The notes: generated from the sequence alone by a model not told the origin. DNA of 15,608 nt from Verrucomicrobiales bacterium (GCA_023253615.1 JALRFZ010000632.1:1-15608), one strand, 5' to 3'; positions 1 through 6,997 are shown, counted from the first letter of the stretch. Made by a program: numbers and translations.

Positions 1-87
1 TACACGGTCGGTCTCCGCGTTTCGGAGCAGGATGAAGCGGCCGGACTCGACACGACCTCGCACGGCGAAACGGCTTACACGAGCTGA
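1..87 (+). CDS. amt: Ammonium transporter, C-terminal end (partial)
   Basis: The window opens inside a reading frame of 28 codons that ends in TGA at 85-87. The peptide reads GLRVSEQDEAAGLDTTSHGE followed by TAYTS. This is the typical cytoplasmic tail of Amt/AmtB ammonium channels, with the conserved 'GLRV..E.E..GLD...HGE.AY' pattern. In that family the tail contacts the channel and the GlnB/GlnK regulators. The 11-TM channel body lies outside the window, so nothing can be said about its pore residues. An intrinsic terminator starts 30 bases after the stop, so this gene is the last of its transcript. The identification rests only on the tail, but the tail is distinctive. Confidence 0.85.
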   Translation, partial: YTVGLRVSEQDEAAGLDTTSHGETAYTS

Positions 88-117
88 TTGACCACGCGAC
101 TCCCGCGAGTTTCAAAG

Positions 118-150
118 AACCCTCGTCCGGTATCCGGGCGGGGGTTTTTT
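118..150 (+). terminator. Rho-independent terminator after amt
   Basis: An 11-base-pair stem (120-130 with 134-144) closes a TAT loop. All 11 positions pair, two of them as G-U wobbles, and six T residues (145-150) follow directly. AA at 118-119 can pair with the first two T residues. It sits 30 bases after the ammonium-transporter stop codon and separates that gene from the DUF3597 gene. Confidence 0.9.
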
Positions 151-225
151 GTCGGGCGCACTGGATGAGCGCCTTTTCGCAATCTTCCCCTTGTCAGCGC
201 CACGTCCCCGCCTAACCTCCCTCGC

Positions 226-555
226 ATGAGCGCTTTCTCCAAACTTGTGGCCAGGATCTGTGACTGTCCGGAAGGCAGTCCCGTGACCGGCGTCGATCTC
301 GTCGCGAGGCTCGATCCCCTTGCCAAGGCTCATCCGGATACGCCCGACTGGCGCCGCTCCATCTCGGATCTGTTGAAGACGGTGGATCTCGATCCGAGTT
401 ACGGAGCCCGCAAAAAGCTGGCGCTGGAGTTGGGCTACACCCAGGATCTCATCGATACGAAGGGATCATCGGAGATGAACGTGTGGCTGCTCGGGGAGGT
501 GATGAAACGCCTCGCGGACGCCGGCGCGAAAGTGCCCCGGTCTAACGCGGAGTGA
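226..555 (+). CDS. DUF3597 domain protein
   Basis: This 109-residue protein matches the DUF3597 family. Key segments are LDPLAKAHPDTPDWRRSISD (residues 29-48), a 'D-L-D-x-S-Y-x-A-R-K-x-L-A-x-E-L-G-Y' stretch (54-71), and a C-terminal 'M-N-x-W-L...V-M-x-x-L-A-x-A-G-x-K-V-P' (84-104). The family has no established biochemical role; it is a small, mostly helical soluble domain. Many members have an extra N-terminal linker that is nearly absent here. There is no signal peptide or membrane segment. The ATG at 226 has no clear Shine-Dalgarno sequence. A terminator upstream isolates it from the ammonium transporter, so it probably has its own promoter within 151-225. It converges with the minus-strand gene that ends at 583. 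Confidence 0.85.
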   Translation: MSAFSKLVARICDCPEGSPVTGVDLVARLDPLAKAHPDTPDWRRSISDLLKTVDLDPSYGARKKLALELGYTQDLIDTKGSSEMNVWLLGEVMKRLADAGAKVPRSNAE

Positions 556-582
556 AATCGCCGGACGAGGCGCGGCCCCGGC

Positions 583-1935
583 TCAGCGGGCGTGCAGGGT
601 GTAGAACACCGAAGCGGAGAGCGGTTTGCCGCCTGTTTCCGAAGGCACGTTCTGGCAGGCCACGCGGAGGACGCTGCCGGGGCCGGGAAGAGTTCCGCGG
701 AGCATCAGATTCCGTCCGTCCGATTCGACGAGAGGCTGGATCGCGACGACCGATTCACCGCCCCCGAGAGCGATCGCCTTGATGGAATAGTTTTCGGGCT
801 TCACCGCCTCGTAGCGATCGACGGGCTGGCTGAAGGTCAGGGCGATGCCTTCGGCGGAGAGGGCGAGACGGGTGATGCGGTGGACGGTCGGATCGTCGGC
901 GAGCGGCACGAAACCCTCGTCGCCGCCGCCGAGCAAGGATCCGGGGGCGACTTCGGCGACGGTATGGACCGGTTTCGGTGCGAGGCCGCGGAGGAGGATG
1001 GCCCCTTGCCAGAGACCACCCGCCTTTTGGGGCACGATCTCGACGAGATGGCGCGAGACGGGACAGACGAGCAGGAGTTTGTCGATCCCGTCCTCCTCGA
1101 AGAAAGCCGGTTGCACCGGACGGTCGCGTTGCGTCAGTTCGGCGGGGATGATGAGCGAGGGCAGGGTGAAAGGCATCGGCACCGGCGCTGCCGCGGGTTG
1201 GTCGGAGGCTGGCGCGGGCAGTTCGGTGAGGGAAAGGAAAAAGCCGTCGGTGTAATCGGGCATGGAGAGCCTGGCGGCGAGAAGTCCGTCGCGCCGCAGG
1301 GCGAATCCCTCGATGGGCAATTCGCTCTCGGTGACGGGCTCGAGCGTCCCGGTCGAGGGGATCCAGGCCATGAGCCGGGCTTTGGGGGCGTCGCCGGCCT
1401 TCAAGGCATGGGGCGAGAGGGCGAAGAGGACGCGGCCATGGGGATCGGCGACGGGGCCCGCGGTGATGAAGACGCCGAGGTCGCGATCGGTCCATTCACG
1501 GACGAGCGCCTGGAAGAAATCGAGTTCGACATCGCGGTCCGTGTCGAAGCCCTGGGTGAGTTCGAAAGGGGAGGCGGCGAGCACGGAGTATCCCGGCCCG
1601 AGCGCGAGCGAGGGCAGGGCATTGAGCTTCACCTCGGAATAGAACTCCCATCCGATCTGGCTGAGACCGGGGGAGAATTTGGCGACTCCGACCTGGCCGC
1701 GGTGGTTCAGGAAGAAGACATTCGACGCATCGATGGGGGTGATCGCCCGCACCGTGGGAATCTGGTCGTTCGGTGTGATCTCGATGAAGCGGCGCTCGCG
1801 CGTCTCCGGTGGCGATGTCGCCGCCGGAGGGGCCGTGGCTCCCGGAGCCTGCGCGCCGGGGGCCGATTCGTCGGCGACGAGAGATCCCGCCAGGGCTGCG
1901 GCGACGGGGAAAAAGATGAAAGGGCGCGTCTTCAA
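583..1935 (-). CDS. Secreted propeller-like protein with C-terminal Ig-like domain (sorbosone-dehydrogenase-related)
   Basis: A 450-residue exported protein with an N-terminal signal peptide (residues 1 to about 22) and an Ala/Pro/Thr-rich linker to about 45. Residues 46-345 carry irregular beta-strand repeats of propeller type. Residues 350-450 form a domain seen at the end of PVC 'L-sorbosone dehydrogenase/PQQ-sugar-dehydrogenase-like' proteins: it has 'HRI..L.L...GIALTFSQPVD' (352-373), 'ENYSI' (381-385), 'ESDGRNL' (404-410) and a terminal 'FYTLHAR'. No CxxCH heme motif is present. The start codon is TTG (1935-1933), chosen because it begins the signal peptide and overlaps the upstream stop by four bases (TTGA), which implies translational coupling. 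There is no in-frame ATG before about residue 189. Function is unknown; a role in periplasmic oxidation or scaffolding is only inferred. Confidence 0.72.
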   Translation of the reverse strand: MKTRPFIFFPVAAALAGSLVADESAPGAQAPGATAPPAATSPPETRERRFIEITPNDQIPTVRAITPIDASNVFFLNHRGQVGVAKFSPGLSQIGWEFYSEVKLNALPSLALGPGYSVLAASPFELTQGFDTDRDVELDFFQALVREWTDRDLGVFITAGPVADPHGRVLFALSPHALKAGDAPKARLMAWIPSTGTLEPVTESELPIEGFALRRDGLLAARLSMPDYTDGFFLSLTELPAPASDQPAAAPVPMPFTLPSLIIPAELTQRDRPVQPAFFEEDGIDKLLLVCPVSRHLVEIVPQKAGGLWQGAILLRGLAPKPVHTVAEVAPGSLLGGGDEGFVPLADDPTVHRITRLALSAEGIALTFSQPVDRYEAVKPENYSIKAIALGGGESVVAIQPLVESDGRNLMLRGTLPGPGSVLRVACQNVPSETGGKPLSASVFYTLHAR

Positions 1936-2768
1936 TTCGTCGCGGGCGTGGCGTTTTCGGACGCTCCCGCGGGATCGGCGGCGAGCGGATAGGTGAGGAT
2001 GACTTCAGCGGCGGAATCCGCCGGCACGGTGAGCACGGAGCCCTTCCAGGTCCCCGCGGAGGCGGTGACGCGGCCCTTCCAGCTCTCCGGCACGCTGATC
2101 TGCAGGCCTTTGGCGGCCTCTTTCGCTGAAAATCGCTGGCGCAGGACGCGCCCCCCGTCGTCGAGCCAGAGCCGCTCTTCGATGGAAAGGGTGCCACAAG
2201 TGTAGAGAAACTCAGGCACCTCCTTCACGAGCCGGAAACCGAAGTAACGGGGCTCGCCGGAGGCTCCACTGGTCTTGGCGAGGGGGAAGGCGCCGGATGC
2301 CCGGTAAAGGTAGGGAGAAAGCGGCGCGTCCGGCCCGTCACCGGGCTCCCGGTCCGCGTCCTGCTCCCGTGCGCCGGTGGCATCGTCCGATCCACCCGCG
2401 GCGGCGGGGGAGGGCGGCGCGGGGGATTCGGGCTGAGCTTCGAGATCGAGGATGCCGAGGAGGCGGCAGGTCCGCGAATCCCAGAAGACGGCCCAGGGAG
2501 CGTTCGGTGAGCCGAGGGCGAAGACATCGTGCAGATCGGCCACGGTGCCGTCGGGACCCAGGTAGGGCTTCATGGCCTCGGGGTCGGTGAGGAAGTTCTT
2601 CAGGTCGCGCCGGGAGAGATCCAATCTCATGGGCAGGTCCGTGGTCGCCCCGGAAGCCGGTGCCGGAGGAGGGGACGTCGACTCCTGCGCCGTTGAAACG
2701 GAAGCGAGGACGGTGACGGCCACCGCGAAGAGCGCGGAGAGAAGAACGTTTGGAGGAGGGACGGACAT
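1932..2768 (-). CDS. Secreted protein resembling the linker domain of PVC heme/sorbosone-dehydrogenase-like proteins
   Basis: A 278-residue protein with a signal peptide (hydrophobic 8-24, probable cleavage near TAQ at 26-28). Residues 45-110 include 'PWAVFWDSRTCRLLGIL' (91-107). Residues 112-150 are an acidic, Pro/Ala-rich linker. Residues 150-215 include 'EPRYFGFRLVKEVPEFLYTC' (172-191) and 'IEERLW...RVLRQRF'. From memory, this pair of motifs (a WD..TC segment, then 'FxGYRL..GVPxFxY.....ER') occurs between the propeller and cytochrome domains of large PVC secreted oxidoreductases. Here it stands alone with no CxxCH motif. I chose the ATG at 2768 because it starts the signal peptide; a longer frame from TTG at 2852 would bury it and run into AT-rich spacer. 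It is first in a two-gene unit with the TTG-start gene downstream. Biochemical role unknown. Confidence 0.68.
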   Translation of the reverse strand: MSVPPPNVLLSALFAVAVTVLASVSTAQESTSPPPAPASGATTDLPMRLDLSRRDLKNFLTDPEAMKPYLGPDGTVADLHDVFALGSPNAPWAVFWDSRTCRLLGILDLEAQPESPAPPSPAAAGGSDDATGAREQDADREPGDGPDAPLSPYLYRASGAFPLAKTSGASGEPRYFGFRLVKEVPEFLYTCGTLSIEERLWLDDGGRVLRQRFSAKEAAKGLQISVPESWKGRVTASAGTWKGSVLTVPADSAAEVILTYPLAADPAGASENATPATN

Positions 2769-2931
2769 GCGGAAATCCGCCCGCAGTTTAAGGCGCTCCC
2801 GCAAAAGCTCAACTTCGCAGGACGAGCGGAGAATTTTCATCAAGACCATCAAAATTTTAAAAATCAGAAAAAATCATTTTAAATTTAGTAAAATCTTAGT
2901 AACCTCTGGCTGAACCCGTTCCCAGAACGCC
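2769..2931. promoter_or_regulatory. AT-rich divergent intergenic region
   Basis: This 163-base spacer separates the divergent genes starting at 2768 (- strand) and 2932 (+ strand). Bases about 2832-2905 are very AT-rich against a strongly GC-rich background, with runs such as AAAATTTTAAAAATCAG and ATTTTAAATTTAGTAAAATC. It must hold the promoters of both genes. A TAAAAT at 2889-2894 could be a -10 element for the + strand gene, but I see no convincing -35 partner. On the - strand TTGATG occurs twice nine bases apart (in TTGATGGTCTTGATG, 2836-2853 region). No operator or riboswitch is recognisable. Confidence 0.5.
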
Positions 2932-3228
2932 ATGCCTCCCGTTTCGACCGTTTACGCTGGATTTTTCCTGATTTCGCTCGCGCTGCTCTTCATCATTTTT
3001 TGCGTGAAGCTGCCGGAGCTTTGGCGTGCATGGCGTCTCTTCTTCCGTCAGATGGCGGCCCGCAAGACGCGGGAAGAGCGCATGCTGGCCGACCTTGGCA
3101 GGTTGATGGCCGAAGCGGATCGCCTGGAGGGGATCTACTGTTTCGAGCGGCTCGAGTCGCACCACGCTCCCGCCCGGATGGGGGAAGAAGTCAGTGAAGG
3201 CGTCCTGGATTCGGCCAACGCGGCTTGA
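2932..3228 (+). CDS. Small single-pass membrane protein with coiled-coil tail
   Basis: A 98-residue protein starting at ATG 2932. Residues 8-25 form one strongly hydrophobic segment. A basic, aromatic amphipathic stretch (27-50) follows, and then a charged helix with coiled-coil character (47-76), including 'MLADLGRLMAEADRLE'. The N-out or N-in orientation is not certain, but the positive charge after the segment favours a cytoplasmic C-terminus. This layout is reminiscent of PspB-like envelope-stress proteins (one TM helix plus a short coiled coil), though I see no diagnostic identity, so I do not assign it. An overlapping minus-strand frame lacks any protein-like features, which supports this strand. 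It is the only + strand gene between 583 and the right end and converges with the ceramidase-family gene. Confidence 0.6.
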   Translation: MPPVSTVYAGFFLISLALLFIIFCVKLPELWRAWRLFFRQMAARKTREERMLADLGRLMAEADRLEGIYCFERLESHHAPARMGEEVSEGVLDSANAA

Positions 3229-3250
3229 TGGGCGCCGCGCCCCCCGCGAC

Positions 3251-4618
3251 TCAATCAAGCGTGGCGCGCAGCTCGTGCACGGCCCGGACGACGACCTCCT
3301 CGACCTCGGGATGCCATCTCGCGGGGAAGAGATTCCACTTCATGGCGTCGCCGCCTTCGTAGCCGCCCTCCTCCCAGATGCGGCGGCTCGGGATGTAGGT
3401 CATGACATCGTTGCTGTATCCGGCGACCCAGACGACGGGATCCCGGATTTCCCTTTGCAGGCGAAGCGAGTAATCGACCACGACCTCGCCTCCGAGGGCG
3501 ACGAGGGTGAGTTCGTTGCCGAGGCGGATGACCTGGACCGGATAGGGATAGTCGACCGGCAGGGCACGGCCGGCATCGAGTTCGCCGAGGAGGTGTTTGG
3601 CGAGCGTTGCGTCGAGCTTGTCCGCGGACTTGGCGCGGACTTCTAGTTCGTCCCGGGTGGGGAGGGTGTCGAACTTCAGCGGAATCTCCCGCATCGCGGC
3701 ACGGATCGGGCCGGCCAGCTCGCGGGGAGGGGTTTGCAAAGCCGTCTCGACGGCGAGGGCGAGGCTGCGCCCGTGCGCTTCGGCGTAGGCGACCTCGCGG
3801 CGCGGGTAGGGATTCTGGTCGCCGCTGCATCCGTTCACGAACAGCGCGGTGGCTCCGGGGTGGGCGCGTTCGATTTCGGTCTGGGCGTAGCCGGCGTAAT
3901 CGCCGTTGAATTTTTGGTGGCCGAGGGTGGTGCAGTGGCAGGCGTAGCCGAAGACGATCGCGAGATTCCGATCCCCGGTGGTGGAGCGCACCTGCAGCAC
4001 GGGCACGCGATGATCGACGGGGCCGTCGGGGTTCGGCGCGTTGCTGAAGCCTCCCTTGCCATCGGGCCGCCGTCGGTTCATCGCGAAGCCGCATTTGGAA
4101 TGGACGTAGCGGGTCGAGGCTCCGACCCGGTTGGCGAGCGCCTCGCCGACGAGACGGGTGAAGGTCTTTTCGAGAAACGAGCAATACGCCTCCGCCTCGC
4201 GTTCGCGTTTTTCAACGTCGTCGCTGTGCCAGGCCCGCCAGATCCGCATCTCGGGGCCGCAGTGGGTGTGGGAGACGTTGATGAGGAGCCGTTCGGGCGG
4301 GATGCCGTGGGCTTTTTGCACCGCCTCGGCGGTGGCGAGGCGGACGCTGCGCGGAACGCTGACGAGATCGGCGGTGACGAGGGCGATCCGGCCGCCCTCC
4401 GCGTCCTCCAGCACGAGGGCTTTGGCGAAGAGATCGGTCTCGACGCCTTCGGCCGGTTCCTTGCGCGAGGCGTAGCCGGCCATCCACATGAGGGGCTCCG
4501 GAGTGATGACGGCGGAGGAGGCGCCCGCTTTCCAGCCCGGGGACGCGGCGGGATCCTGACCGGACGAGGAGAGGCCGGCAAGGGTGAGGAGGAAGAGGGC
4601 GGCGATCCGTGTTTTCAT
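3251..4618 (-). CDS. Secreted neutral/alkaline ceramidase-family hydrolase
   Basis: A 455-residue exported protein (signal peptide 1 to about 20) that resembles the N-terminal catalytic domain of neutral/alkaline non-lysosomal ceramidase. In true ceramidases this is a zinc amidase cleaving ceramide to sphingosine and fatty acid. Visible motifs are 'GxxxxxITP' (32-40), 'VTADLVSVP' (81-89), NVSHTHCGPE (114-123, putative zinc histidines 117 and 119), 'YACHCTTLG' (225-233, H228), NGDYAGYAQTEIE (238-250) and FVNGCSGDQNPYPR (260-273). It ends near the 'GYSNDVMTYIPSRRIWEEGGYEG' region (400-422). The C-terminal domain of classical ceramidases is missing; such single-domain relatives are common in PVC genomes with unknown substrates. 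I chose the ATG at 4618 because the signal peptide starts there. It overlaps the upstream stop as ATGA, so it is probably translated with the sialidase-like gene. Confidence 0.83.
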   Translation of the reverse strand: MKTRIAALFLLTLAGLSSSGQDPAASPGWKAGASSAVITPEPLMWMAGYASRKEPAEGVETDLFAKALVLEDAEGGRIALVTADLVSVPRSVRLATAEAVQKAHGIPPERLLINVSHTHCGPEMRIWRAWHSDDVEKREREAEAYCSFLEKTFTRLVGEALANRVGASTRYVHSKCGFAMNRRRPDGKGGFSNAPNPDGPVDHRVPVLQVRSTTGDRNLAIVFGYACHCTTLGHQKFNGDYAGYAQTEIERAHPGATALFVNGCSGDQNPYPRREVAYAEAHGRSLALAVETALQTPPRELAGPIRAAMREIPLKFDTLPTRDELEVRAKSADKLDATLAKHLLGELDAGRALPVDYPYPVQVIRLGNELTLVALGGEVVVDYSLRLQREIRDPVVWVAGYSNDVMTYIPSRRIWEEGGYEGGDAMKWNLFPARWHPEVEEVVVRAVHELRATLD

Positions 4619-5820
4619 GGCAGGGGAGGGGTATTGGGCTGCGACCAGAGGATGCGGGCGACGAAAGTCGCCCCCTCGGCACCGCGGGATTTCGAATCTT
4701 TCATGAACATTCCCTCCGAGACGGTGACCCACGATTCGTGTTCGGTGATGGCCGAGGCGCCGAAGTTGCCCATCTCGGCACCGCGCTCCGGGACGACGAT
4801 CTTTTCGCTGGAGCGCACGACCCGGAGGGTGCCGGGATCGACGCGGGCCATGAAGAGGGGCGCGCGATGGCGCACGATGTGATCGTTTCCGGCCCCCCGG
4901 CGCGTGTAGACGAGGAAGAGTCCGTCGCGGTGGGCGAGCCAGTGCTGCTGGGTGTTGTAACTGCCGAGTTCCCCGCCGTCGTCGAAGGTCCAGGGGACGG
5001 GCTCGGCGAAGTGGAGACCGTCGTCGCCGGCGGTGACGTAGCCACGCTCGTCGTTCCGGAGGGTCAGGAAATAACGTCCGCGATGGGCGATGAGGGAGGG
5101 CTCGTAGAGCCCGCGTGCGATGTCGAGGCGGAGGATGTCGCCATGGCGCACGTAGCTCAGGGTCTCGCCATCAAAGCGGCACTCGGCGACGGTCGTGCTG
5201 AACCGGGCCTTGGCGCTGGTGGAGATGTATAGAGGCACGAGGAGGGTGCCGTCGTCTTTCACCAGCCATTGCGCGCAGGCGTTGCGGGCGAAATCGAATT
5301 CCCCGTCGGGCGGCAGCTCGAGCCGGCGCCAGGGCGTCCAGGTCTCCGCGCGGGGATCGTAGACGGCGTAGACGGTCTGATGGGCGCGCTTCACGTCCTC
5401 GATCTGGCGGCCTTCGGGGTTGTAGCGGACCTGTGCCCCGATCGCGAGCAGCTTCCCGCTCGCCGCATGCCAGCCGGGTGTGACATCGGCGACGCTGATG
5501 GTCACGCCGTCGGGTTGGCGCCGCCAGTCCAATTCGGGCGGGAGAACCGGGCCGGTCCAGGGACCGTCGACGCTCTTGCGGATCATGAAGTGCAGGCCCG
5601 AGTAATAGTCGGAGACCTTGAGATGTTTCTGGATCGTCATGACGACGCTTGGCTGATCCGTTCCGGAACCGGGGATCGCGGCGGCGCGGGGGTGGAACCA
5701 GAGAAAGGTGCCGTCGTCGTGCTTCATGACGGTCTCGAGTTTCACCGTGAAGTCGGGCGGATCGGCGGCGGCGAGCTGGCCGCAGGCGAGGACGAGGGTG
5801 GCGGTGACACGCAGGATCAT
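4615..5820 (-). CDS. Secreted sialidase-like beta-propeller protein
   Basis: A 401-residue protein with a signal peptide (1 to about 19) and beta-propeller strand repeats typical of the sialidase/BNR superfamily. One Asp-box-like turn is seen at 263-272 (TAGDDGLHFA), and a weaker one at 83-89 (SVDGPWT). A family-like segment reads GLYEPSLIAHRGRYFLTLRN (237-256), with Glu240 where sialidases carry an acidic residue before 'PS'. Later blades include 'YNTQQHWLAHRDGLFLVYTR' and 'GNFGASAITEHESWVTVSEG' (351-370). I do not see the FRIP arginine motif, so exo-alpha-sialidase activity is not demonstrated; it may be a glycan-binding propeller or another glycosidase. ATG 5820 starts the signal peptide. 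The stop overlaps the start of the ceramidase-family gene (ATGA), suggesting joint action on an extracellular glycolipid-type substrate, which is inference. Confidence 0.72.
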   Translation of the reverse strand: MILRVTATLVLACGQLAAADPPDFTVKLETVMKHDDGTFLWFHPRAAAIPGSGTDQPSVVMTIQKHLKVSDYYSGLHFMIRKSVDGPWTGPVLPPELDWRRQPDGVTISVADVTPGWHAASGKLLAIGAQVRYNPEGRQIEDVKRAHQTVYAVYDPRAETWTPWRRLELPPDGEFDFARNACAQWLVKDDGTLLVPLYISTSAKARFSTTVAECRFDGETLSYVRHGDILRLDIARGLYEPSLIAHRGRYFLTLRNDERGYVTAGDDGLHFAEPVPWTFDDGGELGSYNTQQHWLAHRDGLFLVYTRRGAGNDHIVRHRAPLFMARVDPGTLRVVRSSEKIVVPERGAEMGNFGASAITEHESWVTVSEGMFMKDSKSRGAEGATFVARILWSQPNTPPLP

Positions 5821-5874
5821 GCCCGCGATTCTAGCGGCGCACGGGAAGCCGTCGAGACCACGGAGGGGCGGGGT

Positions 5875-5889
5875 CGCGCCATCGGCGCG
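5875..5889. other. GC hairpin between dus and sialidase-like gene
   Basis: A perfect six-base-pair stem, CGCGCC-ATC-GGCGCG, lies 6 bases beyond the dus stop codon in the 75-base gap before the sialidase-like gene. It has no T run on either strand, so it could be a weak or Rho-assisted terminator or simply a GC-rich inverted repeat. Confidence 0.35.
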
Positions 5890-5895
5890 GCGTCT

Positions 5896-6936
5896 TCATG
5901 TCGGATCGGCGAGGACGAAGGCCTCCGCGTCATCGGTCTCCTCTTCACCGAAATCGGCCACACTGGCGAGGTGCTCGGCGGCGAGATCCTCGAGTTCGGT
6001 GATCGAGGAGACGGTGGAGAAACGTTGGCGCAGGAATTTCCCGCCCTTCAGGCCTTTGGTGTAAGCCATCAGTCGCGAGCGCAGCGACTGCATGGCGTGA
6101 CGTTCGCTCGGGAATTTGCCCCAATCGACGAGAAGGCGGGCGTGGCGGGTGATGAAAGCCCAGCGTTCCTCGAGCGGGACGGTTTCGGGGATGCGGCCGG
6201 TGGCGAGGTATTCCTTCGCCTCGCGGAAGATCCAGGGGTAGGCCATCGCGGTGCGTCCGATCATGACGCCGCTGACGCCTGTCGAGGTCCGTCGCCTCGC
6301 CACGTCGGCGCCGGAGGCGATGTCGCCGTTGCCGATCACGGGCACGGAGACGGTGCGGCTGCATTGGTCGATCACTTCCCAGTCCGCCTCGCCGCTGTAG
6401 CCTTGGGCGCGGGTGCGGCCGTGGATGGCGATGGCCTGCATCCCGCAATCCTCGAGAATGTGGCAGACCTCGGGGGCGTTGATGAGATTCTGATCCCAGC
6501 CGATGCGGATCTTGGCGGTGACCGGCACGCGCTCGCCGACGCCTTTCGCGATCGAGGAGGCGACCTCCGCGAGCGTGGGGCAGTCTTTCAAGAGGGAGGA
6601 GCCGCCGTTCTTGGAAACCACTTTCTTGACCGGGCAGCCGAAGTTGATGTCGATGAAGTCGGGCTGTTTCCAATCGATGATCTTTTTGGCGGCCTCGGCC
6701 ATGCGGGGACCGTCGGCACCGAAGAGCTGCACGCCGACGGGGCGCTGGTCGTCGTCGAATTCGGTGTAGATCCTCGTCCGCTCGTCCGCCTGCATGATGC
6801 CCTCGGCGGAGACGAATTCGGTGACCATGACGTCGGCGCCCAGCTCCTTGCAGAGCCGGCGGAAGACCAGATCCGTCACTCCCGCCATGGGGGCGAGGTA
6901 GAGGGGAAAGGCATTGTTCTGGAACCAGGGGAGCAC
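5896..6936 (-). CDS. dusB: tRNA-dihydrouridine synthase (DusB-like)
   Basis: An FMN enzyme that reduces uridine to dihydrouridine in tRNA D-loops, in the cytoplasm. With the chosen start it has 346 residues, normal for Dus. Seen in order: the FMN-binding APMAGVTD near the N-terminus (about 15-22), 'VGVQLFGAD' (67-75), 'DINFGCPVKKVV' (96-107) with the catalytic cysteine at about 101, 'AIAIHGRTRAQGYSG' (191-205 region), a 'PVIGNGDI' phosphate-binding strand, and 'GVMIGRTAMAYPWIFRE' in the barrel's last strands. A helical C-terminal tRNA-binding region follows. The start is probably GTG at 6936, giving a protein beginning just before 'LPWFQNNAFPLYLAPMAG'; a frame from TTG at 7038 adds 34 unlikely residues and crosses the repeat-containing leader. 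DusB is the closest subtype by motif, but the subtype is not certain. Confidence 0.92.
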   Translation of the reverse strand: MLPWFQNNAFPLYLAPMAGVTDLVFRRLCKELGADVMVTEFVSAEGIMQADERTRIYTEFDDDQRPVGVQLFGADGPRMAEAAKKIIDWKQPDFIDINFGCPVKKVVSKNGGSSLLKDCPTLAEVASSIAKGVGERVPVTAKIRIGWDQNLINAPEVCHILEDCGMQAIAIHGRTRAQGYSGEADWEVIDQCSRTVSVPVIGNGDIASGADVARRRTSTGVSGVMIGRTAMAYPWIFREAKEYLATGRIPETVPLEERWAFITRHARLLVDWGKFPSERHAMQSLRSRLMAYTKGLKGGKFLRQRFSTVSSITELEDLAAEHLASVADFGEEETDDAEAFVLADPT

Positions 6937-6969
6937 GGGAGGAGGAGGTCGGGTGGGACTGGTGCGACA

Positions 6970-6997
6970 GTAAAAGGGAAATGGTGAAAAGTAAAAG
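6970..6997. repeat. Degenerate heptamer repeat in dus leader
   Basis: Four head-to-tail seven-base units read GTAAAAG, GGAAATG, GTGAAAA, GTAAAAG on the + strand; the first and last are identical. It is AT/purine-rich within GC-rich surroundings and lies 34 bases upstream of the probable dus start, within the 117-base gap after the SWIM gene (6937-7053). That gap holds no other clear element; I find no strong terminator or promoter in it. Confidence 0.5.

Noticed and set aside
560..582. Inverted repeat GCCGG...CCGGC between the convergent genes ending at 555 and 583
   Set aside because: Five-base arms with a 13-base loop and no T run; expected by chance at this base composition.
592..1992. 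A 466-codon + strand frame opposite the propeller-like gene
   Set aside because: The minus strand encodes a signal peptide and a recognisable C-terminal domain; the + frame has only Gly/Arg/Glu-rich sequence.
3230..3242. Hairpin GGGCG-CCG-CGCCC between the convergent genes ending at 3228 and 3251
   Set aside because: Five base pairs and no T run on either strand; too weak to call a terminator in DNA this rich in GC.
2896..3258. A 120-codon minus-strand frame opposite the small membrane protein
   Set aside because: Its product has no hydrophobic segment or coherent domain. The + strand frame has a clear transmembrane helix and coiled coil.
5269..6987. A 572-codon + strand frame opposite the sialidase-like gene and dus
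   Set aside because: The minus-strand dus and sialidase-like genes have clear family motifs; this frame has low-complexity Gly/Asp/Glu content and no recognisable domain.
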